Source: Maribacter algicola (GTDB taxonomy: Bacteria; Bacteroidota; Bacteroidia; Flavobacteriales; Flavobacteriaceae). Taken from it: DNA of 47,100 nucleotides. Under the pieces are notes generated by a model. The model made no database searches. It saw only the letters and a list, made by a program, of their open reading frames with translations, and had not been told where the DNA came from. Both the position numbers and the translations under genes were made by a program. Below, piece after piece: positions 1-9,014 of this stretch. The DNA lies in the NCBI RefSeq assembly GCF_003933245.1, contig NZ_QUSX01000006.1:4758-51857 (forward strand). The letters are read 5' to 3'. The number at the start of each line of letters is the position of its first letter. The stretch's first letter is position 1.

Positions 1-1
1 A

Positions 2-1213
2 GTTGTTCAATATTCCGTAGTTCTGGACCATGAAGCCCCTGAGACCAAAAACCGAAGGGTCAATCTTGAACCTGTCAATACATTTATCGAAAATAAAGGT
101 CAGGGATATTTTTTAGGACAGGACCCAAAAGACCCTACCAAAAAACAGGTTTTTTCTGCCGCTAGGTTCCAAAAAGAAAATATGGAAGGCTACATTTATA
201 TTTTGTTGGCAGGCAAGGATTTTTTGAATACTAGGGAATTACTTTTGGGGAGTTATATGATGAAAATGGGGTTGGGCAACTTGATCCTTACGCTTTTGTT
301 TACTTCGTTAATGGCCATTCTTTCCGTATGGTACCTTACCAAAAACTTACGTGAGCTGGTCCATGCCACAAGGCGGTTCCAACAAGGCGACCTTGAGTAT
401 AGAATAAAGGATGCCGAAAAATCTGATTTGGCTACAGTGACCACTACCTTCAATGAAATGGCAGATACCATCCTAGCCGATATGAACAAGCTACAGTCCG
501 TTGAAAGTTTACGTAGGGAACTCATTGCCAATATATCCCATGACCTGCGTACTCCCCTTGCCATCATTCAAGGCTATATAGAAACCTTACAGATAAAAGG
601 TAATGAACTTACACAGGAACAAAAGGACCATTACCTCAACACCATAGAAAACGGAAGTAAAAGACTGGGTAAATTGATAACGCAGCTTTTTGAATATTCA
701 AAGTTGGAAGCCAATCAAATCGAACCAAAGAAAGAACCTTTCCTTATCAGCGAGCTTGCCAATGACATATACAGTAACTATGCAATTTTGGCACAAAAAA
801 AGAATATCCAGTTGGATTTGAACATGGACGATGACCTTCCCTTGGTCTTTGCAGATATTTCACTCGTGGAACGGGCCATTCAAAACCTTATGGACAATGC
901 ACTAAAATTTACTCCGAACGATGGAACGATTACCATTGGGATTTTAAAGAAAAATGAACATGTGGAAATCAATATTAAGGATAGTGGTCCCGGGATACAG
1001 ACTGAGAACCAAGCACTTATTTTTGAGCGTTACCGGCAAACTAAATCAGGTAAGAAAAACGAAGGGGCAGGATTAGGTCTTGCCATCGTGAGAAAAATAG
1101 TGGAACTCCATAATTCAACAATAAAGGTGGACAGTGTTCCCAATGATGGTGCCAAGTTTACTTTTACCCTTCCTATTCACGGCATTCACCAAAATATTTC
1201 ACTTTCTTCATAA
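2..1213 (+). CDS. Sensor histidine kinase, 5' end outside window
   Basis: Inner-membrane two-component sensor kinase. The frame is open from base 2, so the N-terminus (first membrane segment and part of the periplasmic sensor) lies outside the window; the ATG at 182 is internal. In order: an extracytoplasmic segment, a transmembrane helix around 260-350, a HAMP linker (about 350-500), a HisKA domain with the phospho-acceptor His in NISHDLRTP (codon 539-541), and a HATPase domain with the N box (LMDNALKF), the G1 box (DSGPGI) and the GAGLGLAI G2 box. All catalytic motifs look intact. The partner response regulator is probably upstream and not visible. No neighbour indicates the signal. The gene ends at a perfect bidirectional terminator. 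Confidence 0.9.
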   Translation, partial: VVQYSVVLDHEAPETKNRRVNLEPVNTFIENKGQGYFLGQDPKDPTKKQVFSAARFQKENMEGYIYILLAGKDFLNTRELLLGSYMMKMGLGNLILTLLFTSLMAILSVWYLTKNLRELVHATRRFQQGDLEYRIKDAEKSDLATVTTTFNEMADTILADMNKLQSVESLRRELIANISHDLRTPLAIIQGYIETLQIKGNELTQEQKDHYLNTIENGSKRLGKLITQLFEYSKLEANQIEPKKEPFLISELANDIYSNYAILAQKKNIQLDLNMDDDLPLVFADISLVERAIQNLMDNALKFTPNDGTITIGILKKNEHVEINIKDSGPGIQTENQALIFERYRQTKSGKKNEGAGLGLAIVRKIVELHNSTIKVDSVPNDGAKFTFTLPIHGIHQNISLSS

Positions 1214-1215
1214 AA

Positions 1216-1241
1216 AAAGGGAACCTAAAAAGGTTCCCTTT
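1216..1241. terminator. Bidirectional intrinsic terminator
   Basis: Perfect 11-bp inverted repeat with an AAAA loop. It lies 2 bases after the kinase stop and 20 bases from the stop of the convergent CBM48 gene. A-rich on the left and T-containing on the right, so it can serve both genes. Confidence 0.85.
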
Positions 1242-1260
1242 AATATCTGGTTTAAAATAA

Positions 1261-1557
1261 TTATAATTCCAATACTGCATTTTCAGAACCGGCGTAATCG
1301 TTCCATTGGTAACGGTCCGCTTCCGTTTCATTAACGTAAGTACCGTCTACCAAATATTTAAATTCATAGGTACTTTCCTTAGGAAGGTCAAAGGTACCCT
1401 TGAAAGTGCCATTTTTTAATTTTTTCAATGTACTGCCCTTAGGACTCCAATCGTTAAAGTCACCTACTACGGCCACTTTTTTAGCGTCCTCTGCAGGAAC
1501 TGTAAAAGTTACCTTACATACGGGTTTTGTCTTTAGATATTGTTTCGCAATTGCCAT
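1261..1557 (-). CDS. Single-domain CBM48 / glycogen-binding-like protein
   Basis: Protein of 98 residues, apparently one carbohydrate-binding module of the CBM48/AMPK-beta glycogen-binding type (isoamylase early-set fold). The signature VAVVGDFNDWSP (about residues 28-39) and the downstream YEFKYLVDGTYVNE (about 63-76) are typical of the family. No signal peptide and no catalytic domain, so it should be cytoplasmic. Related free-standing modules occur in Bacteroidota; the ligand (glycogen or another alpha-glucan) is inferred from the family only. It is monocistronic, ending at the shared terminator at 1216-1241. No glycogen-metabolism gene lies nearby, so its partner cannot be read from context. 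Confidence 0.85.
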   Translation of the reverse strand: MAIAKQYLKTKPVCKVTFTVPAEDAKKVAVVGDFNDWSPKGSTLKKLKNGTFKGTFDLPKESTYEFKYLVDGTYVNETEADRYQWNDYAGSENAVLEL

Positions 1558-1707
1558 GATTTTAGTTTTAAAATTCAGGACAAAGCTAATGCATTAAACT
1601 CCTCATTGTCAATGCTTAATATCATTTTTGTGAAATTGACAAAATTTTAGCTGAAATTAATACCTGTCCAAAAATATTGTCTTTCAATTATTGCAAGTAA
1701 GTAATTT

Positions 1708-2793
1708 TCAAGACTTTGTTTTTAAGACTTTCATAAGGTGCTCCAAATCATCGATTCCATTATAAAAATGAAAACTTATCCTTATTCCTTCTCCTCTCAT
1801 GGAGCACATTATGTCGTTGTTCAACAAGGTATTGAACAATTTTTCATCTCCTTTAATATTAAAAATGGTACTATGAAAATCGCGCGCAACTACATGTTCC
1901 TGTAACAACCCCATGCTACCCAATGATTCCTTGACCTTTTTAGACAGATTTAGGTTTTGCTGATTTATACGGTCCAAACCAATGGAATCTAGAAAATCCA
2001 ACGAAAACTTTAAACTCCCAAAGTTGAGACTGGACAAGTGGCCCGGCTCCATTTTTTTTGCAAGGGCCATGGTTTCCTTATTGCCGAAATTTCCATTTGC
2101 CGCATTAAAACCTGTGGCAGGTACCTTAAGCTCGTTCTCCAGGTTATCGGCGAAGAGCATAAAACCGTTTCCATAACCGGACAGCAGCCATTTATAACCA
2201 CTAACTCCCAAAACATCGATTCCCGAAGTTTTAAAATCGAATGACATGGCTCCACAAAATTGTGTTCCATCGGCAATGATCAAGAGATCCGGATTGGCCC
2301 TTTTAAGTCTTTTGATAAATTCCAGGTCGATCAAAAATCCGTCCAACCACTGTACAATGCTAAAAGCAAAAACATCAATATTATTTTTTTTTACCGCCTC
2401 CTCAACACGTTCTTCAAGGTCTGTAGTGAGTCCCAAAGTTGTGCACTTGAATTTCCGACTTTCAAAGGGCCAATTTACGGATGGATAATCGTTCTCCAAA
2501 AGCAGCACATTTTTTTTGGACTGCAAACCCTCCAATAAAAGGTTCATCCCCAAGGAGAAATTGTACACCAAAGAGACATTCTCTGCATTGCAATTAAAAA
2601 AATGACCGATTTTCTCCCGTGTATCCGATAAGGTTTTTAAAGTCTGGTCCCACATATCACTTCCATGCAATAAGGCGTCCAAATCATGTTCCTGTCTCCA
2701 ATCGATCAAGGCATCGTATAGCGGCCCAAAGACCGCCGTATTCAGATACGTACACTTTCTAAGTATGGGAAACTCCCTTTTTATTTTATCCAT
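1708..2793 (-). CDS. Aminotransferase class V-fold PLP enzyme
   Basis: Protein of 361 residues with the class V aminotransferase / cysteine desulfurase fold. The probable PLP-binding Asp is D175 (LLIIADGTQ) and the Schiff-base Lys is K201 (SGYKWLLSGYGNG). The N-terminus (FPILRKCTYLNTA) is the usual substrate-pocket start for SufS/NifS-like relatives. It lacks the conserved C-terminal Cys loop expected of a true cysteine desulfurase, and no suf or isc genes are near, so a desulfurase role is not supported; the substrate is unknown. No signal peptide. Transcribed alone on the minus strand, divergent from folA. Confidence 0.85.
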   Translation of the reverse strand: MDKIKREFPILRKCTYLNTAVFGPLYDALIDWRQEHDLDALLHGSDMWDQTLKTLSDTREKIGHFFNCNAENVSLVYNFSLGMNLLLEGLQSKKNVLLLENDYPSVNWPFESRKFKCTTLGLTTDLEERVEEAVKKNNIDVFAFSIVQWLDGFLIDLEFIKRLKRANPDLLIIADGTQFCGAMSFDFKTSGIDVLGVSGYKWLLSGYGNGFMLFADNLENELKVPATGFNAANGNFGNKETMALAKKMEPGHLSSLNFGSLKFSLDFLDSIGLDRINQQNLNLSKKVKESLGSMGLLQEHVVARDFHSTIFNIKGDEKLFNTLLNNDIMCSMRGEGIRISFHFYNGIDDLEHLMKVLKTKS

Positions 2794-2862
2794 CTATCGT
2801 TTATTTTCAGAAATGTGAGGCCTAACCTTCAAAAACAGAAAATATCACTAATTACAAATTCT

Positions 2863-2870
2863 TAACTTTG
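2863..2870 (+). promoter_or_regulatory. Candidate -7 promoter box for folA
   Basis: TAACTTTG matches the Bacteroidota -7 consensus TAnnTTTG and lies about 60 bases before the folA start. I see no TTG at the expected -33 distance, so support is partial. Confidence 0.35.
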
Positions 2871-2929
2871 ATTTTTAAAGATAGCCATAGCATTTTATAT
2901 GGCCCGTTTTTTGTTCCATAATAGATGAT

Positions 2930-3466
2930 ATGAAGGCAGAAAAAAAAATAATCATGATTGCCGCAGCGGGTGAAGATGATTCGCTTGGAAAGGATAATGA
3001 CCTCCTATGGCATCTTCCAGACGATTTTAAAAGGTTCAAGCGTTTAACTTCCGGACACAAAATCATTATGGGCAGAAAAACATTTGAAAGTTTTCCAAAG
3101 CCACTACCCAATCGGGTACATATTATTATCACTAGAGATCGAAACTACCAAGTAAATTGCGATGATTGCCTTGTTGTCCATTCTTTGGAAGAAGCAATCG
3201 ACCTGATAGTGGACGAAGAAGCCTACATTATAGGAGGCGGGGAAATTTATAAACAGGGTAAAAAATATGCGGATAGTATCGAGCTTACAAGGGTACATGG
3301 TAGATTTAATGCCGATACCTTTTTTCCTTCCATAGATCAAGAAAATTGGGAGTTGGTCGCTGAGGAATACCATCCAACAGACGAGAAGCACTCATACGAT
3401 TTCACCTATCTTACCTATAAAAGAAAACTTAAGGAATCAAATAAGTTCGCTCGACCTAGCTTTTAA
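2930..3466 (+). CDS. folA: Dihydrofolate reductase
   Basis: Reduces dihydrofolate to tetrahydrofolate with NADPH in the cytoplasm. The 178 residues show the family signature: the N-terminal strand with the LLWHLPDDFKRFK motif, where D31/D32 is the pocket acid, then IIMGRKTFESF, and the NADPH-binding YIIGGGEIYKQ near residue 100. It is longer than the typical 160 residues because of a short basic C-terminal tail. The stop codon shares bases with the stop of convergent murI (TTAA, 3463-3466). No thymidylate synthase gene is adjacent in the window; folC lies far away at 28.2 kb. Confidence 0.95.
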   Translation: MKAEKKIIMIAAAGEDDSLGKDNDLLWHLPDDFKRFKRLTSGHKIIMGRKTFESFPKPLPNRVHIIITRDRNYQVNCDDCLVVHSLEEAIDLIVDEEAYIIGGGEIYKQGKKYADSIELTRVHGRFNADTFFPSIDQENWELVAEEYHPTDEKHSYDFTYLTYKRKLKESNKFARPSF

Positions 3467-4251
3467 AAATCGAGATATTGGGCGGTTACCTTAGGAGCGG
3501 CATTTAGGACAAATCTCTCAAGCACTTCCAAACTTCCATTCGTGTAAAAATGATGGGTCCCTTTAGCATCCAAAGTATTATTGAGATTTTGCTTGCCAAG
3601 GATGGCTTTGGTCTGTCTGGCCACTGCCTGGCCAGAATCAATGATTCTCACATTGGAGGGTAATATCTCCCTTATAATGGGAATCAAATAAGGATAATGT
3701 GTACAACCCAGCACCAGATAGTCAATACCTTTTTCTACCATAGGTTGTACAAATTGATTCAGAAGCAATTTTAGGGAATCACTTTTCAAATCGCCCTTTT
3801 CGATCAATTCCACCAGTCCCTTTCCTTGTCTCTCGATTATTTCGATCCCTGCCGCGTGGTTTTGGCTCGTACTATGGAACAAGGCACTTGACAGGGTTCC
3901 CTTTGTGGCCAAAATTCCTACTTTCTTGGATTCGGAATTAAGGGCGGCAGGCTTGATGGCCGGCTCAATGCCAATAAATGGAATATCGTACTGGTTCCTT
4001 AAGTTATCTATGGCATTTGTGGTAGCTGTATTGCAGGCCACCACGATTAACTTACACCCTTTTTCAATTAAATACTCGGTATTCTTAATACTGAGCTTTA
4101 CTATTTCCTCGTGAGGCTTTTCCCCATAGGGAGCGTTTTTACTGTCCGCCAAGTAGATACAATCTTCATTGGGCATTAAGACTTGGATTTCCTTCCAAAT
4201 GGAGGTGCCTCCAATGCCAGAATCAAAAATACCTATGGGATTGCCGTTCAT
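3463..4251 (-). CDS. murI: Glutamate racemase
   Basis: Supplies D-glutamate for peptidoglycan by racemising L-glutamate. The 262 residues match the usual length. The two catalytic cysteines are visible: C73 in VVACNTATTN and C183 in VLGCTHYPYL. The N-terminal IGIFDSGIGGTSIW motif (residues 6-19) is the standard start of the family. Cytoplasmic. It follows the PafA-like gene by 8 bases on the same strand, so the two are probably co-transcribed, and its stop overlaps the folA stop from the other strand with no hairpin between them. Confidence 0.95.
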   Translation of the reverse strand: MNGNPIGIFDSGIGGTSIWKEIQVLMPNEDCIYLADSKNAPYGEKPHEEIVKLSIKNTEYLIEKGCKLIVVACNTATTNAIDNLRNQYDIPFIGIEPAIKPAALNSESKKVGILATKGTLSSALFHSTSQNHAAGIEIIERQGKGLVELIEKGDLKSDSLKLLLNQFVQPMVEKGIDYLVLGCTHYPYLIPIIREILPSNVRIIDSGQAVARQTKAILGKQNLNNTLDAKGTHHFYTNGSLEVLERFVLNAAPKVTAQYLDF

Positions 4252-4259
4252 AATCCTGG

Positions 4260-5930
4260 TTACTCCAATACTTCTGAAAGGGGTTTCCCTGTTGCTCCAC
4301 TAGGAAAGGCGATACCCAATAAAGCTGAAATTGTTGGGGCGATATCCGGAATTTCCGTTCGATCCACGGTGCTTCCCTGTTTTATTCCTTTCCCAAAGAA
4401 TAGCAAAGGCACATGCGTATCATATATCTGTGGTGATCCATGGGTGGAACCGGTTTTGGCATAGGTAATGGTTCCAGGTTTCAAAACAAGTAGCACATCT
4501 CCCGATCTCTTTTGGTTATAACCATTTTGTAAAATATAGGGAATACCTGATGTATAACTGTTTTCCCACATTTGATATGCGGTGTACACCCGGTCTACAT
4601 AATCATAGCTTAAAAATTCCTTCGCTATAGCTTCCTGCACTTCCTTAATTTCTAAATCTAGATTTTTTATAATCTTATGATCTAGAAAAATTTGATAATT
4701 TGAATAATTCTTGACTATATCCTCTGTTCCATAGGTATACCTCAAAAACTCCGCAAACTTGGTTTTGGTAGTACTGTTATCCACATAGCTTGCAGGAATC
4801 CTTGCAGACATCAAATAGGAAGGTACATCGATGGCGGCATGGTCCGCCGTCAAAAAAACGGTGTACTCCCCTTCGCCCACATTTTTGTCCAGTGCCTTAA
4901 AGAGTCGGGCCAAATCCAAATCCAAACGAATATAGGTATCCTCTACCTCTTTAGAGTTCACCCCGAACATATGCCCAACATAATCGGTGCTGGAGAAGCT
5001 GATCGCCAAAAAATCCGTGATTTCATCCTGTCCCAATTGCTCCTGTTTTAGAGCTTCAATGGCAAAATCGGCCGTAAGGCTATTTCCATACGGCGTATTC
5101 TTTATAATTTCAAAATCCTTGTCTTTATCCAATAAGTTTTGTGGATTATGGGGAAATGTAGAGGATGTTTCTCCCTCAAATAGTCCTTCAAAAGTATTGT
5201 CGTCCACACCGCTTTCCACGTATGTATTTATGTCCTTCAAGGTATTCCAACCGCGCTTATAGGATTGTGCAACCCCGGAGCTATTGAAATCGTCCACCCA
5301 TTTTGGCAGTGCGTCCATATAATAACTGCTCGTAATCCATTTACCCTCATTATCGCCATGAAACCAATAAGCTGCATTCGCCGTATGCCCACCTGGAAGT
5401 ACGGCCCCTCTATCCTTGAGAGCAATGGCTATGGTTTTACCCCTCATTTGGGTATGCAATCGAAGTTCATCCGTGACGGTGGTAACGGTCATTCTGTGCG
5501 GTGACATTTGGCCGGCATCCGATGTGGTTCCTACAGAAGCATAGCGCTCATCCGATGCACAATAGACGTCCTCATCATTTTCCTTATCATACCAGTTGTT
5601 CCCTATTACCCCGTGCGTGGCCGGGGTAGTTCCCGTATAAACGGATGTGTGGCCCGGTCCGGTACTGGTAGGGGCGTAATTGAAATGATTGTTCTTACAG
5701 TTATAACCCTCTGCCACCATTCTTTTAAACCCGCCTTCCTCATACTGATCGTAAAAGCGTGTCAAATAATCATATCGCATTTGGTCCACCACAATACCCA
5801 CGACCAACTTTGGCATTGATCGTAGTTGAACTTCCTCCTCAACCTTGTTCTTACGTTGGGAATAGCCTTGGAAAAAAATCAATAGCCCGATAAAAATACT
5901 GGGGAATACAGTTCTGAAACGAATAGTCAT
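4260..5930 (-). CDS. pafA: PafA-type alkaline phosphatase (alkaline phosphatase superfamily)
   Basis: Protein of 556 residues with an N-terminal signal peptide (hydrophobic stretch about 8-21, then GYSQ), so periplasmic or exported. The core fits the phosphate-irrepressible PafA phosphomonoesterases known from flavobacteria: a metal Asp at D49 (VVDQM), nucleophile Thr near T90 (APTSTGPGHTS), an Asn at N111/N112 (GVIGNNWYD), and the Lys-x-Arg pair K172/R174 (ALKDRGAVL), which corresponds to the substrate-binding pair described for PafA. Further metal ligands appear in SSTDYVGHMFG and FLTADHAA. Likely releases phosphate from organic phosphate in the periplasm. A related nucleotide pyrophosphatase function is the main alternative, but the K-x-R pair favours PafA. 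murI follows 8 bases downstream. Confidence 0.85.
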   Translation of the reverse strand: MTIRFRTVFPSIFIGLLIFFQGYSQRKNKVEEEVQLRSMPKLVVGIVVDQMRYDYLTRFYDQYEEGGFKRMVAEGYNCKNNHFNYAPTSTGPGHTSVYTGTTPATHGVIGNNWYDKENDEDVYCASDERYASVGTTSDAGQMSPHRMTVTTVTDELRLHTQMRGKTIAIALKDRGAVLPGGHTANAAYWFHGDNEGKWITSSYYMDALPKWVDDFNSSGVAQSYKRGWNTLKDINTYVESGVDDNTFEGLFEGETSSTFPHNPQNLLDKDKDFEIIKNTPYGNSLTADFAIEALKQEQLGQDEITDFLAISFSSTDYVGHMFGVNSKEVEDTYIRLDLDLARLFKALDKNVGEGEYTVFLTADHAAIDVPSYLMSARIPASYVDNSTTKTKFAEFLRYTYGTEDIVKNYSNYQIFLDHKIIKNLDLEIKEVQEAIAKEFLSYDYVDRVYTAYQMWENSYTSGIPYILQNGYNQKRSGDVLLVLKPGTITYAKTGSTHGSPQIYDTHVPLLFFGKGIKQGSTVDRTEIPDIAPTISALLGIAFPSGATGKPLSEVLE

Positions 5931-6005
5931 GTTGAAAATATTAAGACGTAAAAATAAAGAAAATAGCCCTGAAAAAATTAAATGGAAGTTAAATCAAATC
6001 CTTTA

Positions 6006-6037
6006 TTGTTATTTTTACGATAACATATCTATTTTTA
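6006..6037 (+). promoter_or_regulatory. Candidate promoter for mlaE-mlaF
   Basis: TTG (6006-6008), 21 bases, then TATTTTTA (6030-6037), one mismatch from TAnnTTTG. The predicted start of transcription falls at or within a few bases of the ATG at 6042, so the message may have almost no leader. Confidence 0.4.
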
Positions 6038-6041
6038 AGGA

Positions 6042-6779
6042 ATGAACTATTTGGCGTCGATTGGCAGCTATTCTATGATGGTCGTAGAGGTTTTTAAGAA
6101 ACCTACCAAATGGCGTATAATGAAGTCCTTGATTTTAAAGGAAGTAGATGAGCTGGTTTACGGATCACTTGGCATTATCATATTCATTTCCTTTTTTATA
6201 GGAGCGGTAGTTGCCATACAAACGGCTCTTAATCTTACCAACCCCATAATCCCAAGAAGCCTCATTGGCTTCGCTACCAGACAGTCCGTAATACTTGAAT
6301 TTGCACCCACCTTCGTATCCATTATCATGGCCGGAAAAGTGGGGTCTTACATAACCTCAAGCATTGGAACCATGAGGGTCACGGAACAAATTGACGCATT
6401 GGAAGTAATGGGAGTCAATTCCCTAAACTATCTGGTCTTCCCAAAAATTATCGCCATGCTATTCTATCCTTTTGCCATCGCCATCTCCATGTATGTTGGC
6501 ATTTTTGGGGGATGGTTGGCCGGAGTTTTCGGAGGCTTTTTAACCAGTGCCGATTTTGTATCCGGACTACAAACCGATTTTGTTCCTTTTCACATAGCCT
6601 ATGCATTTATAAAGACCTTGATTTTTGCCTTTATTATTGCGACCATTCCATCATTTCATGGTTTTTATATGAAAGGGGGCGCCCTTGAAGTAGGGAAGGC
6701 AAGTACAACCTCGTTCGTTTGGACAAGCGTTGTAATCATCATTCTCAATTATATACTAACCCAACTCCTTCTTGGCTAA
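6042..6779 (+). CDS. mlaE: MlaE-family ABC transporter permease
   Basis: Inner-membrane permease of 245 residues of the MlaE (YrbE/TTG2B) family, which moves phospholipids between inner and outer membranes together with an ATPase (MlaF) and a periplasmic MCE protein (MlaD). The family pattern is visible: an N-terminal amphipathic segment, then about five hydrophobic helices with the conserved loop around IGTMRVTEQIDALEVMG (residues 106-122), which contacts the ATPase. The stop codon overlaps the mlaF start (TAATG), indicating translational coupling. No MCE-domain gene is present in the window on either side, so MlaD must be elsewhere. An AAGGA sits just before the ATG, one of few Shine-Dalgarno-like sequences here. 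Confidence 0.9.
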   Translation: MNYLASIGSYSMMVVEVFKKPTKWRIMKSLILKEVDELVYGSLGIIIFISFFIGAVVAIQTALNLTNPIIPRSLIGFATRQSVILEFAPTFVSIIMAGKVGSYITSSIGTMRVTEQIDALEVMGVNSLNYLVFPKIIAMLFYPFAIAISMYVGIFGGWLAGVFGGFLTSADFVSGLQTDFVPFHIAYAFIKTLIFAFIIATIPSFHGFYMKGGALEVGKASTTSFVWTSVVIIILNYILTQLLLG

Positions 6780-7546
6780 TGATCGAGGTAAACAACATCC
6801 ATAAATCTTTTGGTGACGCCCATATTTTAAAAGGAATAACCACCACATTTGAAAAGGGTAAAACCAATTTGATCATTGGTCAAAGTGGATCTGGAAAAAC
6901 CGTTTTCCTAAAATGTCTTTTAGGGCTTTTCGCTCCTGAGGAAGGGAGTATCGTCTATGATGGAAAGGTGTATTCCGATTTAAGGGAAGATGAAAAAAGG
7001 AACCTAAGACAGGAAATGGGCATGGTTTTTCAAGGCAGTGCCTTATTTGATAGCATGACCGTGGCGGGAAATGTAAAGTTTCCTTTGGATATGTTTACAA
7101 AACAATCTGAATCGGAAATGGAAGAACGGGTAAATACCGTTCTAAATCGGGTAAACTTGGTAGACGCCCATAATAAATTCCCGGCGGAAATTTCTGGCGG
7201 AATGCAAAAACGTGTCGCTATTGCCAGGGCTATCGTTATGAACCCAAAATACCTATTTTGCGACGAACCCAATTCAGGTCTAGATCCCAAAACGGCCATC
7301 CTTATCGATGACCTCATCAAGGAAATTACGGAGGAGTACAACATTACAACGATTATCAATACACACGATATGAATTCCGTAATGCAAATTGGGGAAAAAA
7401 TCCTGTTCTTAAAAGACGGGCTTAAGGAATGGGAAGGTACCAAAAAAGAAATATTCAAGACTGAAAACGAGGCTGTCACCAATTTCGTTTATTCTTCCGA
7501 TCTCTTTAAAAAAGTAAGGCAAATGTATATTGAAGAGCGCAACTAA
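6779..7546 (+). CDS. mlaF: MlaF-family ABC transporter ATP-binding protein
   Basis: Cytoplasmic ATPase of the MlaEF lipid transporter, 255 residues from the ATG at 6779. That start is preferred over an upstream in-frame one at 6719 because it overlaps the mlaE stop (TAATG) and begins exactly at the conserved ABC N-terminus (MIEVNNIHKSFG). Walker A is GQSGSGKT (residues 34-41), the Q loop is MVFQG (82-86), the signature is SGGMQKR (139-145) and Walker B is YLFCDEP (158-164, with D162 and E163). The SGGMQ form of the signature is characteristic of Mla ATPases. The stop overlaps the convergent DUF389 gene stop. Confidence 0.92.
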   Translation: MIEVNNIHKSFGDAHILKGITTTFEKGKTNLIIGQSGSGKTVFLKCLLGLFAPEEGSIVYDGKVYSDLREDEKRNLRQEMGMVFQGSALFDSMTVAGNVKFPLDMFTKQSESEMEERVNTVLNRVNLVDAHNKFPAEISGGMQKRVAIARAIVMNPKYLFCDEPNSGLDPKTAILIDDLIKEITEEYNITTIINTHDMNSVMQIGEKILFLKDGLKEWEGTKKEIFKTENEAVTNFVYSSDLFKKVRQMYIEERN

Positions 7547-9012
7547 TCCGCTACCACTTCCTTAACTTGTATTTTATCATTATTCAAACGAAGCTTTAGC
7601 CAATTCAATAATTTTTGGGCATCCTTGACCGTTTCATTTCTCCTTGCTTCCTTTTTCCAAGTAATTTCGAAAACCGGTATGGTATCCGTCTTTTGGAAAT
7701 CCGTTGCTATTAAATAGGAATAACCCAAGCGTTCCAGATTCTCATAATTTGTTTTGGCCTCCATACTTATTTCCCTAAACGGAATCTGACCTACTGCCCC
7801 TTTGCTCAATCTTGACAATTCACTTTCCAAAAAAGCAATTTTCTCGTCCTTGCTATTCAATTGGTTTTTTTGGGTCTCATATAGTTCATTGATATACTTG
7901 AGCTGATTTATTTCCTCACTCTGGCCTCCTTGAATGATTTGTAAATCCGTATCCTTTAGCCTTGGATTATCTTCCAATTGTGTCCTCCAAGTTGCTATAA
8001 TATTATCGGGAATGGCTTCATTTCCCATGAACACCAATTCGATTGTAGAATTTTCACCGCTATTATATTCCAAATCCGTAAAATCCTCCAAAAATCGGCC
8101 TTGACCTGAAAATTGGTAAGGGACTACGTTTTCTTCGATAAAAATATTGGCTTGTTTCCTGAACAGCGACTCCTGCAGCGCGTTCCAAAAGGTGATACTG
8201 GCGGGAATCATGACTGCAATGGCTACTACGGAAGCCAATCTGGCAATTAACCTTCTTTTTTGTGAATTTACGTAACGTACCATTGGGAAACGCAACAACT
8301 TAATCACCAAAAAGGTAGCCAAGGCAATGAAAATGGTATTAATGGTGAAAAGGTACATGGCCCCACTGGCATAGTCCCAATTACCAATTGCCAATCCAAA
8401 ACCCACCGTACATAAAGGAGGCATCAAAGCGGTCGCGATGGCCACCCCGAATATGACACTAGCTATGGTACCTTTTTTAGCCCTTGCTATTACCAATGCC
8501 AGTCCACCAAAAAAAGCGATCAAAACATCCCGTATATCAGGGGCAGTTCTTGCCAAAAGCTCGGATGACTCGTCCCGCAACGGAAAGAACTTAAAAAAGA
8601 GGAAAGCCGTAAGTACACTCAAAACCACCATTACCCCAAAGTTCTTCAACGACCGCTTTAACGTATCGATATCATTGATACCTACGGAGAGTCCTATACC
8701 CAAGATTGGACCCATAAGAGGCGAAATTAACATGGCTCCGATAACCACGGCAGTGGAGTTGGCGTTCAAGCCAATGGAAGCAATAAAAATGGAGCAAACA
8801 AGAATCCAGGAGGTGTGTCCCTTGAAAGGAATATCTGCAATGATGGCTTCCTTTGTTGCATCTTGGTCCGTGTTGGTCCTTATATCCAACAATTCCAACA
8901 GGAACCTCTTAACACTGCCCAATAGCCCTTGAAAATCCCTTTTTACATCGTCCCCGCTATCCGGGGTATTATCCGTTGGAGTTACGTTGTCCTGACCGAA
9001 TTTATCTTGCAT
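7543..9012 (-). CDS. DUF389 / TIGR00341 family membrane protein
   Basis: Integral membrane protein of 489 residues. The N-terminal half holds several hydrophobic helices with the family's Gly/Pro-rich signature (GAMLISPLMGPILGIGLSVG, about residues 91-110), typical of DUF389 proteins. The C-terminal part (from about residue 290) is a soluble region with a likely coiled coil around residues 370-400. No biochemical function is established for this domain. The gene starts 2 bases after the manC stop on the same strand, so it is probably co-transcribed with manC and the sprT-like gene. Confidence 0.85.
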   Translation of the reverse strand: MQDKFGQDNVTPTDNTPDSGDDVKRDFQGLLGSVKRFLLELLDIRTNTDQDATKEAIIADIPFKGHTSWILVCSIFIASIGLNANSTAVVIGAMLISPLMGPILGIGLSVGINDIDTLKRSLKNFGVMVVLSVLTAFLFFKFFPLRDESSELLARTAPDIRDVLIAFFGGLALVIARAKKGTIASVIFGVAIATALMPPLCTVGFGLAIGNWDYASGAMYLFTINTIFIALATFLVIKLLRFPMVRYVNSQKRRLIARLASVVAIAVMIPASITFWNALQESLFRKQANIFIEENVVPYQFSGQGRFLEDFTDLEYNSGENSTIELVFMGNEAIPDNIIATWRTQLEDNPRLKDTDLQIIQGGQSEEINQLKYINELYETQKNQLNSKDEKIAFLESELSRLSKGAVGQIPFREISMEAKTNYENLERLGYSYLIATDFQKTDTIPVFEITWKKEARRNETVKDAQKLLNWLKLRLNNDKIQVKEVVAD

Positions 9013-9014
9013 AG

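Noticed and set aside
1708..2793. Cysteine desulfurase (SufS/NifS) for the class V protein
   Set aside because: The C-terminal catalytic Cys loop is not seen and there are no iron-sulfur assembly genes nearby.
6719..6778. Upstream extension of mlaF
   Set aside because: Lies within mlaE; the 20 extra residues are not ABC-like, and the TAATG overlap at 6779 is the natural start.
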